Below are positions 9,265-16,982 of a stretch of 28,437 nt of DNA, in pieces. The position numbers and the translations under genes were made by a program. Numbering within the stretch: the first letter of the stretch is position 1; each line of letters starts with the position of its first letter. The stretch comes from a virus. Where the stretch lies: positions 1 through 28,437 of the IMG/VR virus record IMGVR_UViG_3300017971_000654; one strand, 5' to 3'. The notes below the pieces were generated by a model. That model had not been told where the DNA came from and did not search any database. It worked only from the letters and a program-made list of their open reading frames with translations.

Positions 9265-10172
9265 TACAAACCTGTTGGAACAATTCCAGATATATAATTA
9301 GAACTATTGCGAGTAAACGCTGTTTCCCTTAACGTTCGCTGATCAGTTTCTTTAGCTCCAAATCCACCTTTGAATGTTATAGATTTCTGTGTAATAACTT
9401 CTTTACTTATTGCACCTACAGATGGTAACATTATAATTTCACCTTCACTTATAACCTGTTTTTCAGGATGTAATCTTCTTATTACATCACCTAGTAAAGG
9501 TGCTCTATATTCTTGGTATGCTAGCATCTCATAATAATCACCTTCTTTAGCGTTATGATATCTAGTCCAAGGGTTAAATTTTGCTTCTAATGAAAACTCT
9601 GGTGCGCTACGTATTGTAATAGCACATCTAACACCACGTATACCACCCGATGCTTTAGGTGGATCAAAATATCTAATCGCACCTAGTTGTAAATAACCAC
9701 GATCAAGAGAAACACTACCGTCGCCGTGTATAAAAGATACATGTGGTGGACGTTTGAGATCATCGTTATACTTACTCCATTCTTTCAGTTTAGCAATTCT
9801 ATCTGCCGGGGTTGTATCATCATCGGCGACAAAACTTTCAACAGAAAATGAAGCGGCGGCAGTGACTACACCTGTAATGCTTTCCGGCGGTCCTTCATGT
9901 AACGCAAAAAAGAAAGCATCAAACGAAATAACATCCGGTTTACCATTAGTAAACTGTACGATCGGTTGAGTTTGGCCTAACGAAACAAACTCAACAAAGT
10001 TTGATCCGACTTCTTCGGATAAATTTTCAGGACCAAACTGTCCTACAACTGGATCTTCATCAAAGTCTAAATTTTTTATCACCCAAACGCTAGGGTCGTT
10101 AGATAGTAAATCGTTTATAACTCCTGCTATAGCGCCGGATGCTACTTGCCCTATTGATCTTGATAAACTCAT
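9264..10172 (-). CDS. LysM-containing baseplate hub/tube adaptor (302 aa)
   Basis: Probably the LysM-type adaptor between tube and wedge, equivalent in role to T4 gp53-type and Afp7-type proteins of contractile systems. Residues 30-195 are beta-rich and contain FDAFFFALHEGPPESIT and VSFIHGDGSVSLDRGYLQLG, consistent with a tube-like domain. Residues 206-252 fit a LysM-like fold: NAKEGDYYEMLAYQEYR, then APLLGDVIRRLHP, then SEGEIIMLPSVGAI. The C-terminal 50 residues are polar and may be flexible. It follows the tape measure by 3 bases (SD GAGGTAAGTT-ATG) and overlaps the hub gene, the usual place for this protein. The LysM here is structural and need not bind peptidoglycan. The domain call is by eye. 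Confidence 0.8.
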   Translation of the reverse strand: MSLSRSIGQVASGAIAGVINDLLSNDPSVWVIKNLDFDEDPVVGQFGPENLSEEVGSNFVEFVSLGQTQPIVQFTNGKPDVISFDAFFFALHEGPPESITGVVTAAASFSVESFVADDDTTPADRIAKLKEWSKYNDDLKRPPHVSFIHGDGSVSLDRGYLQLGAIRYFDPPKASGGIRGVRCAITIRSAPEFSLEAKFNPWTRYHNAKEGDYYEMLAYQEYRAPLLGDVIRRLHPEKQVISEGEIIMLPSVGAISKEVITQKSITFKGGFGAKETDQRTLRETAFTRNSSNYISGIVPTGL

Positions 10173-10175
10173 AAC

Positions 10176-12605
10176 TTACCTCGCAACCGGCATTCCACCG
10201 TGATAAACTACCGTTCCAGGTTGCCAATTCTTTTCACGTCCACCGCGCCGTTGTATATCTCGTTCAGCTTTTGAATTAGCCTTTGCAACCTCTCTACCAT
10301 CTATATTTATTCTAGTGCATTTCTCTTTGTTTACAGAATCGGCGGCGGCTTCAGCAGCTTCGGCGGCTTTTCCGGCAGACTCCTTTAAATGCTCATGAGA
10401 AATGCCGATTTGTTTAGCTAAATCCATCATAAACTTACCTGAATTTTTCTCGGCTTCTAAAATATATTTTTCTGGTGATAAATCTTTAGTTTCTAATTCA
10501 GCTTTATGAGTTTTAAAAATCCTAGATTCTTGTTTCATTCTTTCAGGTATATTATCTACATATCCCCTTTTTATTTCTTCATGTACTGTAACCGCAATCT
10601 TTTTCTTCGGTGGTACATAATACGCTGCTCGTAATGCGCTATCTACTTCATCCTTCCAATCTCCAATACCTAAAGTATCCATGAATTGAGCAAAACGCAA
10701 TCTAGCAAAGTTAAACTTCTTTACTAACCAGTCTATACCATCAACAATCATATTAACTATATTCATCCAAAGTTCTTTTATATAGTTACCCCATGACTGT
10801 TTTTCACGTTTAAAATAAAACAATGCTGCAACTAAAGCGCCAACGGCGGCAACAACTAAACCAACGGCGGCGGTAGCGGCTACAACACCAACAGTTAAAG
10901 ATAAAAAGAATGCTTTAACTGCCGCCGTCGCCGTTACCAACCAAGTTGTTATATTAAATAAACCTGTAACAACTAATCTGGTTATACCTTGCGCAAATGC
11001 AAATCTTATGGCGCTTCCAACTGCTATAAAAGCAGTCTTTAAAGGTGCAAGTAGAGTGAGTAAGAAACCAAAAAACCCAGAAAATACTTTCCATAAACCT
11101 ACTACAGCCATTTTTATAGGCCAAAATGCTATACCTAAAGAAACCAATGCGGCACTTATACCCGCAAGCGTAACTCCATATTCCATCATTTTTGCTTTTG
11201 GACTATCACCAAAAGCTTCACCGGATATAAGTCCTATTCTGTGTAATACCCAATGTATCTCACTCATTATTGTACTTAAATTCTTTAAACCTTTTTCTAA
11301 ACCGATCACTCTTTGTGTCGTACTCTCGCCGTACTTATCAGATACTTCTTGTAAACGCATCCATTGCGTTTCATTTTCTTTCATAGGTTCACGTAAATCT
11401 TTTAATGCATACAAAAAATGATTTAATGATTCTGTTACACTTTTGAATGCCGCTTTTCCACTTTCTAAAAATGGACCAAATATACCAATTGCTAAACTTT
11501 CCATTGAAGATTTGAACAGAATAAACGCGCCATGTAAATTGTCTAACTTAATTTCCGCCGCTTCTGTTGACGCACCCATACCGTCAACTATATTTTTTTG
11601 CAATTCTTTAGTTGCTACAGAACCAGTTTTAGCTAAAGCAATATACGCCCTTGATGCTCTTTGCGGAAATAAAACGGATTCAATTCTTGCACGTTCAGCA
11701 AAGTCAGGTATCTTATCTAAAGCTTCATGGAAATCAGATACAACATCTACCAACGGTCTAAACCCACTGTTATCAGTTTTAACTAAACTAACCCCAAGTT
11801 GTTCCATTGCTTTTTTAGCTTCGCTAGTAGGATTAACCAACCTATCAACTATATTCCTTAACAACATTCCACCAGTTGTGCTCTTATGCATTTTATCAGC
11901 TAGTTTACCTAATACAGCAACAGTTTCTTCTAAACTCATCCCCCATTTTATAGCCCCAGACGCGCCATAAGCAATCGCTTCTGCCATTTCCGGCAAAGTA
12001 GTTGCCGATTTCTGTGATGCTACCGTCAACGCATCGGCAACCCTTGTCGCTTCTTTTACTTCTAAACCCATTGCCCTTGTAACACCGCCAATAAACTGCG
12101 CAGCTTCACCTAGCTCAATACCGGCAACGGCGGCGGCATCCAACGTCGGGCCTACAGCAGATAAAATCTCGCTTGTATTAAACCCTAATATACCTAATTT
12201 TTCCATCGCAACTGCCGATTGCGTCGCACTGAACACAGATTCAATACCTAACTGTTTAGTTTTATCAATCAAGATTTTCATTTCTTCATCAGAAATGTCA
12301 CGCATAACAGCTTTAATACTTGATAGTTGTTTCTCGTATTGTATAGCCTGAAAAGCACCAGCACCCATCGCGGCGGCAGCAGGCAAACCAGCCATTGAAA
12401 ATTGACGCAACCCATCGGAAATACTTTTTGCACTAGCTTTGATACGATTAAACGCTTTAGATAAAGAACTCTCTATTTTAGTTCCTGTTTGTGATGCTGA
12501 TGTTTGTAATCCCTGGAACGAACGTTTACCACGATTAACACCAGCTTCTAACTTCGCCGGATCTAACATAAGAATCGCGCCTAATCCCATTTGTTCAAGT
12601 GCCAT
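10176..12605 (-). CDS. Tail tape measure protein (809 aa, TP901-like core)
   Basis: Sets tail length, fills the tube lumen and is ejected at infection. Residues 80-360 resemble the TP901 tape-measure core (EKQLSSIKAVMRDISDEEM, SATQSAVAMEKLGILGF, DAAAVAGIELGEAAQFIG, VADALTVASQKSATTLPEMA, IAYGASGAIKWGMSLEETVA). Residues 475-600 hold several long hydrophobic stretches, presumably for membrane passage. Residues 740-758 are an Ala-rich helix. The C-terminus ends with NIDGREVAKA followed by a basic stretch, a pattern seen at other tape-measure C-termini. No peptidase or muramidase domain is visible. With the rule of about 1.5 A of tail per residue, 809 aa suggests a tail of very roughly 120 nm; contributions of the ends are unknown. 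It starts 7 bases after the frameshift extension stop, with SD AGGTTTGTT-ATG. Confidence 0.95.
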   Translation of the reverse strand: MALEQMGLGAILMLDPAKLEAGVNRGKRSFQGLQTSASQTGTKIESSLSKAFNRIKASAKSISDGLRQFSMAGLPAAAAMGAGAFQAIQYEKQLSSIKAVMRDISDEEMKILIDKTKQLGIESVFSATQSAVAMEKLGILGFNTSEILSAVGPTLDAAAVAGIELGEAAQFIGGVTRAMGLEVKEATRVADALTVASQKSATTLPEMAEAIAYGASGAIKWGMSLEETVAVLGKLADKMHKSTTGGMLLRNIVDRLVNPTSEAKKAMEQLGVSLVKTDNSGFRPLVDVVSDFHEALDKIPDFAERARIESVLFPQRASRAYIALAKTGSVATKELQKNIVDGMGASTEAAEIKLDNLHGAFILFKSSMESLAIGIFGPFLESGKAAFKSVTESLNHFLYALKDLREPMKENETQWMRLQEVSDKYGESTTQRVIGLEKGLKNLSTIMSEIHWVLHRIGLISGEAFGDSPKAKMMEYGVTLAGISAALVSLGIAFWPIKMAVVGLWKVFSGFFGFLLTLLAPLKTAFIAVGSAIRFAFAQGITRLVVTGLFNITTWLVTATAAVKAFFLSLTVGVVAATAAVGLVVAAVGALVAALFYFKREKQSWGNYIKELWMNIVNMIVDGIDWLVKKFNFARLRFAQFMDTLGIGDWKDEVDSALRAAYYVPPKKKIAVTVHEEIKRGYVDNIPERMKQESRIFKTHKAELETKDLSPEKYILEAEKNSGKFMMDLAKQIGISHEHLKESAGKAAEAAEAAADSVNKEKCTRINIDGREVAKANSKAERDIQRRGGREKNWQPGTVVYHGGMPVAR

Positions 12606-12612
12606 AACAAAC

Positions 12613-12798
12613 CTATTTTGTTTTATTTTTTTTAGCCTTATCTTTTAAATGTTTGATTAATCTTTCTAAATACTGTTCTAAATGTACATACGGCATTTCC
12701 ATTGCTTCACTATAACTAACTGCACCTTTAGAAAAATATGTTATATTAAATATTTGATCACAAACCTCCTGTTCTGAGATTATCGGGAAGTAATCGCA
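12613..12798 (-). CDS. -1 frame extension of the tail assembly chaperone (61 codons, made by frameshift)
   Basis: In the -1 frame relative to the chaperone gene, an open stretch runs from the slippery site at 12798 to a TAG at 12613-12615, just before the tape measure start. If ribosomes slip on T TTT TTT, the product is the first 267 residues of the chaperone plus 61 more, 328 aa in total. The extension starts CDYFPIISEQEVC and continues through a charged helical part (HLEQYLERLIKHLKDKAKK) with a very basic end. It has no start codon near the SD-like AGGAGG at 12765-12770; its first ATG is at 12702 without a good SD. Expression therefore most likely depends on frameshifting, like lambda G/GT and the paired chaperones of many tailed phages. 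It fills the 174-base gap before the tape measure gene. Confidence 0.8.
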   Translation of the reverse strand, partial: CDYFPIISEQEVCDQIFNITYFSKGAVSYSEAMEMPYVHLEQYLERLIKHLKDKAKKNKTK

Positions 12799-12804
12799 AA
12801 AAAA
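12765..12804 (-). promoter_or_regulatory. Programmed -1 ribosomal frameshift signal (U UUU UUU heptamer plus possible RNA structure)
   Basis: On the minus strand the codons AAT TTT TTT GCG (chaperone residues N265-F266-F267-A268) contain an in-frame X-XXY-YYZ heptamer, T TTT TTT, at 12804-12798. Downstream, ACTTCC (12791-12786) can pair with GGAGGT (12769-12764, one G-U pair) after a 6-base spacer. Alternatively, GATTA (12795-12791) pairs with TAATC (12782-12778), and its loop could pair with GGAGG to give an H-type pseudoknot. The zero frame ends 15 bases after the heptamer at TAA (12782-12780). The heptamer is certain; the structure is hand-drawn. Confidence 0.75.
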
Positions 12805-13598
12805 TTGTCATATGTCCAATCTATGGCAATCTTCCATTCATAACCACACATAGGACTGTTACACACACAATCTATAGACATATCAGGACCAATTGAATTA
12901 TTGCCAGTTAAATAAAGTATTTCTTCAAAATCTCTTTTACCTATTTCATCTAAATCACCATCAACTAAATCCATAGGTTGTCCGTTAACTTCAAAAATAG
13001 AACCAATAACTATCATCGATTCTATTTTTGATTCATCTATAGGTTTAGACCTTTCAATAGAAGACCATCTTACAGGTTGAAAACTCAATGATTCAACCGT
13101 CATATCACGCAATGGAAACGGATCTTTCAAATCATATTTCCATTGCGCATCAACTAGAGTTTCTGCCGTTCTTACTGGTAATGTATTCAAATCACCACAA
13201 AAACTAAACTTATTATTACATCTCGGACATTCAATGTCTGTATAAATATCTTCTCCCATAGCATCACGACGTAAAGCCATATATGCAAACATAACATCAC
13301 CATGGTACATTTTATATATCTCAAGAATACGTTCTGAACTGTTCATTGATTCAAAATTATGTGGTCCTATTCTAGTGCACATTTCACTTAAAACAATTGC
13401 GGCATAACGAAACATAGACATCGGACCTTTGCCTTTTTGTTTCTGTTTCTTTCTTAGCTCTTCATTGCGTTTCAAATTCCAACGCCGAAAAGCTATTTCT
13501 CTGGAATATCCCCCACTTTGATCTATAATACCTAGCGGTAAATTGTCCCCCTGTTCTTCTAACGTTTTTATTATTATATTCGTTTTGTTTTCTGACAC
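12780..13598 (-). CDS. Tail/baseplate assembly chaperone with zinc motif, T4 gp26-like (272 aa, zero-frame product)
   Basis: Lies between tail tube and tape measure, the slot of tail assembly chaperones. Two cysteine clusters, C124-P-R-C127 with C134, and C244-x-C246-x4-C251, look like a split zinc-binding site. This agrees with what I recall of the T4 baseplate hub assembly chaperone (gp26-type) family, whose members have CxxC motifs in the middle and near the C-terminus followed by a conserved FF. Here FF is F266-F267, encoded by the slippery heptamer. Residues 33-58 are strongly basic (FRRWNLKRNEELRKKQKQKGK). The GTG start at 13598 is supported by SD GGAGG seven bases upstream. The zero-frame product ends AITSR; the frameshifted product has 61 extra residues. 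It should act during assembly and be absent from the virion, by analogy. Confidence 0.75.
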   Translation of the reverse strand: MSENKTNIIIKTLEEQGDNLPLGIIDQSGGYSREIAFRRWNLKRNEELRKKQKQKGKGPMSMFRYAAIVLSEMCTRIGPHNFESMNSSERILEIYKMYHGDVMFAYMALRRDAMGEDIYTDIECPRCNNKFSFCGDLNTLPVRTAETLVDAQWKYDLKDPFPLRDMTVESLSFQPVRWSSIERSKPIDESKIESMIVIGSIFEVNGQPMDLVDGDLDEIGKRDFEEILYLTGNNSIGPDMSIDCVCNSPMCGYEWKIAIDWTYDNFFAITSR

Positions 13599-13653
13599 AG
13601 TACACCTCCAATCGGTTTATAAAACCTTGATAGGCCCTACTGCCGGGCATTTA

Positions 13654-14094
13654 TTATATAGGCATAATATCATCGGCTTGGAATGTATACGTAATGATAG
13701 ACATTTCGCCCTCATTCTCCATATCCGCGCCAGCAACATTGCGCCCAGAAACAAAAAGATTAGTAAAGCTAAACGGTCTTGCAGTACCATCATTACGATA
13801 ATAAACCAACGTGCCGGCTTTACGGTATCCAGCTTGAACAGGTGATTGCCCTGACTTATACCATGCTTCTAATGCCGCTACCTCAACATCATGATGCATA
13901 GGAACAGCACCGGTAAATTCAACCGGTGTTGTTTGCCCGCCACTTCTTTTAGTTCTATCCGGCATTGTTACTACTTCTAAACTCTCTTCAATGTCGTCTA
14001 TTTTCGTCAAAGTAAGCACCGGAAGCCCAGTAACAACCAATTCGAAACTGTTGTTCGGAATATGATTTTCGTTTATTTTACCTTGTAAACCCAT
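13654..14094 (-). CDS. Tail tube protein, T4 gp19-like (146 aa)
   Basis: The tube protein polymerises into the inner channel. The sequence has the length and order of the gp19/Hcp-like tube fold: SFELVVTGLPVLTLTKID near the N-terminus, a loop with a Gly/Thr-rich PDRTKRSGGQTTPVEFTG, the MHHDVEVAALEAWYKSG helix that is characteristic of tube proteins, then RKAGTLVYYRNDGTARPFSF and a C-terminal strand ending in ITYTFQADDI. It stands after the sheath gene and before the chaperone/tape measure genes, as in most contractile phages. Its own strong SD (AGGAGAAAACAATA-ATG) and the leader gap suggest high expression. Family assignment is by pattern and position together. Confidence 0.88.
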   Translation of the reverse strand: MGLQGKINENHIPNNSFELVVTGLPVLTLTKIDDIEESLEVVTMPDRTKRSGGQTTPVEFTGAVPMHHDVEVAALEAWYKSGQSPVQAGYRKAGTLVYYRNDGTARPFSFTNLFVSGRNVAGADMENEGEMSIITYTFQADDIMPI

Positions 14095-14148
14095 TATTGT
14101 TTTCTCCTATTAGCTAGTTCGCTCTTTACAGCGCCTATCACTATCAGA

Positions 14149-14607
14149 TTATGTTTCAACCGTAATATCAGGTTTAATAACAGCAGTCGCCGCAAGATTT
14201 GAACCCGCCGTAGGTGCGGCAGATACAACCAACTCCACATAGTCACCCTCAGCTAAAGCAACCGCAGAAGATAATTCTACATCTTGTTTGGTTCCATCGG
14301 CGTCATCATGTGCCGTTGTAGCTTCGGCACCTGTAACAGCACTACCATTCAAATGCACTTGTACAGTGGTACTATCCGCCGTTCCACAAACGTCAATTGA
14401 AGTACGTAAACCTACAAGTTTACACGCTCTATTGATAATCTTTCCACCGATCGATGCAACGGCAATCGTTCCCTGGAAAGCATCTAACCCAATATCAGCA
14501 TGAGCTAATTCAACCAACACATCGTACAACCTTTGATTTGCATATCCGCCGGATTCATCCATAAACGCACCGGCTTTTCCTAGATCCTTTTTGAGAGTAG
14601 CTGTCAT
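14149..14607 (-). CDS. Small beta-rich protein between sheath and tube, function unknown (152 aa)
   Basis: I do not recognise a family. The N-terminal 50 residues are helical (QRLYDVLVELAHADIGLDAF); the remainder is small-residue-rich with alternating strands (STTVQVHLNGSAVTGAEATT, DVELSSAVALAEGDYVELVVSAAPTAGS), resembling a jelly-roll or Ig-like fold. It has an excellent SD (AAAGGAGAATTTAAA-ATG) of the same type as the sheath and tube genes, so it is likely made in high amounts and is probably a virion component. Most contractile phages have sheath and tube side by side, so an extra gene in this place is unusual. It could be a tail surface decoration protein or a second tube-like protein; I cannot tell. 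Confidence 0.8.
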   Translation of the reverse strand: MTATLKKDLGKAGAFMDESGGYANQRLYDVLVELAHADIGLDAFQGTIAVASIGGKIINRACKLVGLRTSIDVCGTADSTTVQVHLNGSAVTGAEATTAHDDADGTKQDVELSSAVALAEGDYVELVVSAAPTAGSNLAATAVIKPDITVET

Positions 14608-14638
14608 TTTTAAATTCTCCTTTAGCTATTAACTATAA

Positions 14639-16963
14639 TTAACTAGACGCTTCAAAAATACCGGCTTTGCCGATACGTATTTTAAACCTTTCAACAGTAC
14701 CAACCATCCTTAGTCTGATATCAGCATATAGATCGCCGGCTTCTTTTGTAACATCTGTATTATTTTCACCATCTACCTTTAATAGAACTGCTTCTTCAAA
14801 TGTATACGCTGTATCAAATGCACCGTTATTGTATTCTTCTCTAAAGAAACCTCGCAAAGATGCCAACGCTAACTGTTGAGTTCTTACATTGTTTAGACTG
14901 AAAATAATCCAATCAAAAGACTCTTGTAAAACATGTTCATAATAGGACATCGCTTCCCTTTGATGCTTCCAACGCCATGTTGGATCAGTAGCAGGAATGC
15001 GATCGCCCCATATAACAAAGTTACCCTGTTTCTTTATAATAACAGGTATACCACGCGGATTGAGTATTTCTTGATCAAGAATCCTGTCACCAGTTGGTAG
15101 TTTCAAAATAGACGGCAGAGTTGCTTCAACACCGGCGGCAGCTTTGTGATAACCGAAATTATCAACTGCCATTCTAGCTTCCCTACCATGTACCATTCCG
15201 GTTACAGTTACTAACTTTAAAGCACCTTCATTGTTACCTTCCGGATCTGCCATATAAGCATAACTAGGAAAGATCCAAGCTGAATAAGTACTACGTCCGA
15301 TAGTTGTATTTACATATGTATCAGCAGCATCATCAGTAGTAACGTTTGACGGTATTTCACACCTATACTGATGATTTTTAGCATCGGCGTAAGCTTTACC
15401 GGCATTCTGAACGGCAGTAGCCGTAACACCTGGAGTAGCAAACTTAACCAGACCCATATTCCTATCAGCTATTTGATTGAATGGTGAAGTGTCTACATCC
15501 CAAAGTTGACTGGTATAATCGGCATCTGCAATCTCCGATGCACCATCCCTACCGCCTTCAAGTTCGATCGGCGCAACTACCATAAAATCATCACTGGTAT
15601 CAGCAACTGCTGTCATATCTGAACCATCGGCGACAGTGATAACCTGATTAGTATTCGCTGTAATCCGAAATTTAGTTTTTGCATCGGCAGAGTTAGTCTT
15701 ATCTGGATAAAGATACCCACCTACCAACTCATCAGGTTCAAACAGAATATAGTTTAGAACAATGGTATCACTAGCAGATAACGCCGTTCCACCTGCCGTA
15801 ATCGTAAACGCCGGCACCCATTTAACTGAATCAAACGCACTTCCTAAAGTGCAAGTACCGATAGCACCTAGCACATCAGAAACCACATTTCCTTCGGTTG
15901 CACTAGTCATTGTGATCGTTATAGTCTGCGCAATGTTATCAGCAGAGAATACACTTGCATGAGTAGGATCACCACCACCTGGACTATTGATCGTATATAT
16001 ATAACCAATCGCCGTTAATGTTGTAGCTGTAACAGCACTGTTTTTACTATATCCGTTTGATGGACGTGCCGCCGGTACAATAGCGCCGTCATATGAATCA
16101 GCAGCTACAATTTCATAGTTTGCGGTATCATCGTTTATAATATTTACCCAATACTTTGAAGAAGTATCGTCCATTGAAAGATTAGCATATGTAGTCACAA
16201 GATTACCGTCTACATATACATCAATTGCAAACTCATTATCTGGATCTTCTTCACCGTCACGAATCCTAAACGATACAGCTTTGGCTTCGTTTTCTCTAGT
16301 TAGATAAACTTGCATATCTGTAGGTGTAGCACCTAGATCCGTTGACATAGTTGAATCAGCAGTAACAGTGAAATCCCATTCGCTATTCCCATCATTCCAG
16401 GCACTACTGATGATCTTATACTGTGTAGAACCTACCTCGCCAAACTGAATGTAACCACCGTTATATTCATCCGGTTTAAACGTACCTTCTACAACCGTCG
16501 GAGATTCCGTTGCACCTAAAGATAGAATGGTTTCAGTAACCTGGTTTACATTATTCAGAGTAGTAGTGAACCGTTTCCTTTTACCGCCCCATCTTCCACC
16601 ATTATGCGCCGTAATCGTACCAGCAGCTACAAGGGCAGAGGAGTTCCGAGTATAAATAGTCTTCTGTGCTGCAACTTCGTTTCCATCTGTAGCACGTACC
16701 GCTACAATTCCACCGGCACCGGCAGCGTTTTTATAATATTCATATATAGCATCAGGACATTGCCCTTCAGTTATATATTTACCAACACGCCTTTCAGCAA
16801 TTTCTTTTGAAGACAACCAAATCAATTCAGAAGTTGGACCTTTTTCCAAAAGTCCGCCATAACCTACCCAACCTTTAGCACCTGGAGTAATAGGTTTATC
16901 GCCTTCAACCTCTTGAATTTGAGTTCCGGCGCCCCTTATTGGACCATAAACTTTTGTAGCCAT
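14639..16963 (-). CDS. Tail sheath protein (774 aa)
   Basis: The contractile sheath subunit. The N-terminal part (IRGAGTQIQEVEGDKPITPGAKGWVGYGG, then GQCPDAIYEYYKNAAGAGGIVAVRA) and the C-terminal third (IPSNVTTDDAADTYVNTTIGRSTYSAWIFPSY, then ARMAVDNFGYHKAAAG, NPRGIPVIIKKQGNFVIWGDR, QESFDWIIFSLNN, ASLRGFFREEYNNGAF) match the conserved polymerising domain of phage and R-pyocin sheaths. Typical small sheaths have about 390-500 aa; here the middle (about residues 105-470) is a long beta-rich insertion expected to protrude from the tail. That insertion contains a repeated motif, FKPDEYNGGY (162-171) and FEPDELVGGYLYPD (408-421). Strong SD TAGGAGAAAATAAAGAA-ATG. The gene is followed by the 152-aa gene and the tube gene, consistent with a co-expressed tail module. 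Confidence 0.96.
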   Translation of the reverse strand: MATKVYGPIRGAGTQIQEVEGDKPITPGAKGWVGYGGLLEKGPTSELIWLSSKEIAERRVGKYITEGQCPDAIYEYYKNAAGAGGIVAVRATDGNEVAAQKTIYTRNSSALVAAGTITAHNGGRWGGKRKRFTTTLNNVNQVTETILSLGATESPTVVEGTFKPDEYNGGYIQFGEVGSTQYKIISSAWNDGNSEWDFTVTADSTMSTDLGATPTDMQVYLTRENEAKAVSFRIRDGEEDPDNEFAIDVYVDGNLVTTYANLSMDDTSSKYWVNIINDDTANYEIVAADSYDGAIVPAARPSNGYSKNSAVTATTLTAIGYIYTINSPGGGDPTHASVFSADNIAQTITITMTSATEGNVVSDVLGAIGTCTLGSAFDSVKWVPAFTITAGGTALSASDTIVLNYILFEPDELVGGYLYPDKTNSADAKTKFRITANTNQVITVADGSDMTAVADTSDDFMVVAPIELEGGRDGASEIADADYTSQLWDVDTSPFNQIADRNMGLVKFATPGVTATAVQNAGKAYADAKNHQYRCEIPSNVTTDDAADTYVNTTIGRSTYSAWIFPSYAYMADPEGNNEGALKLVTVTGMVHGREARMAVDNFGYHKAAAGVEATLPSILKLPTGDRILDQEILNPRGIPVIIKKQGNFVIWGDRIPATDPTWRWKHQREAMSYYEHVLQESFDWIIFSLNNVRTQQLALASLRGFFREEYNNGAFDTAYTFEEAVLLKVDGENNTDVTKEAGDLYADIRLRMVGTVERFKIRIGKAGIFEASS

Positions 16964-16982
16964 TTCTTTATTTTCTCCTATT

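Noticed and set aside
11008-11970. Plus-strand open frames of 137 and 175 aa across the tape measure gene
   Set aside because: They lie opposite the Ala-rich, clearly coding tape measure gene, lack good SDs and show no domain. I treated all plus-strand frames in the window the same way.
13614-13626. Short inverted repeat GGTTTATAAAACC before the chaperone gene, possible terminator or operator
   Set aside because: The stem has only five A/T-rich pairs, with no T tract, and it is too weak to call.
13462-13650. Minus-strand 62-aa frame overlapping the chaperone start
   Set aside because: It overlaps the chaperone in another frame, is short and basic in composition, and the GTG start with GGAGG fits the chaperone much better.
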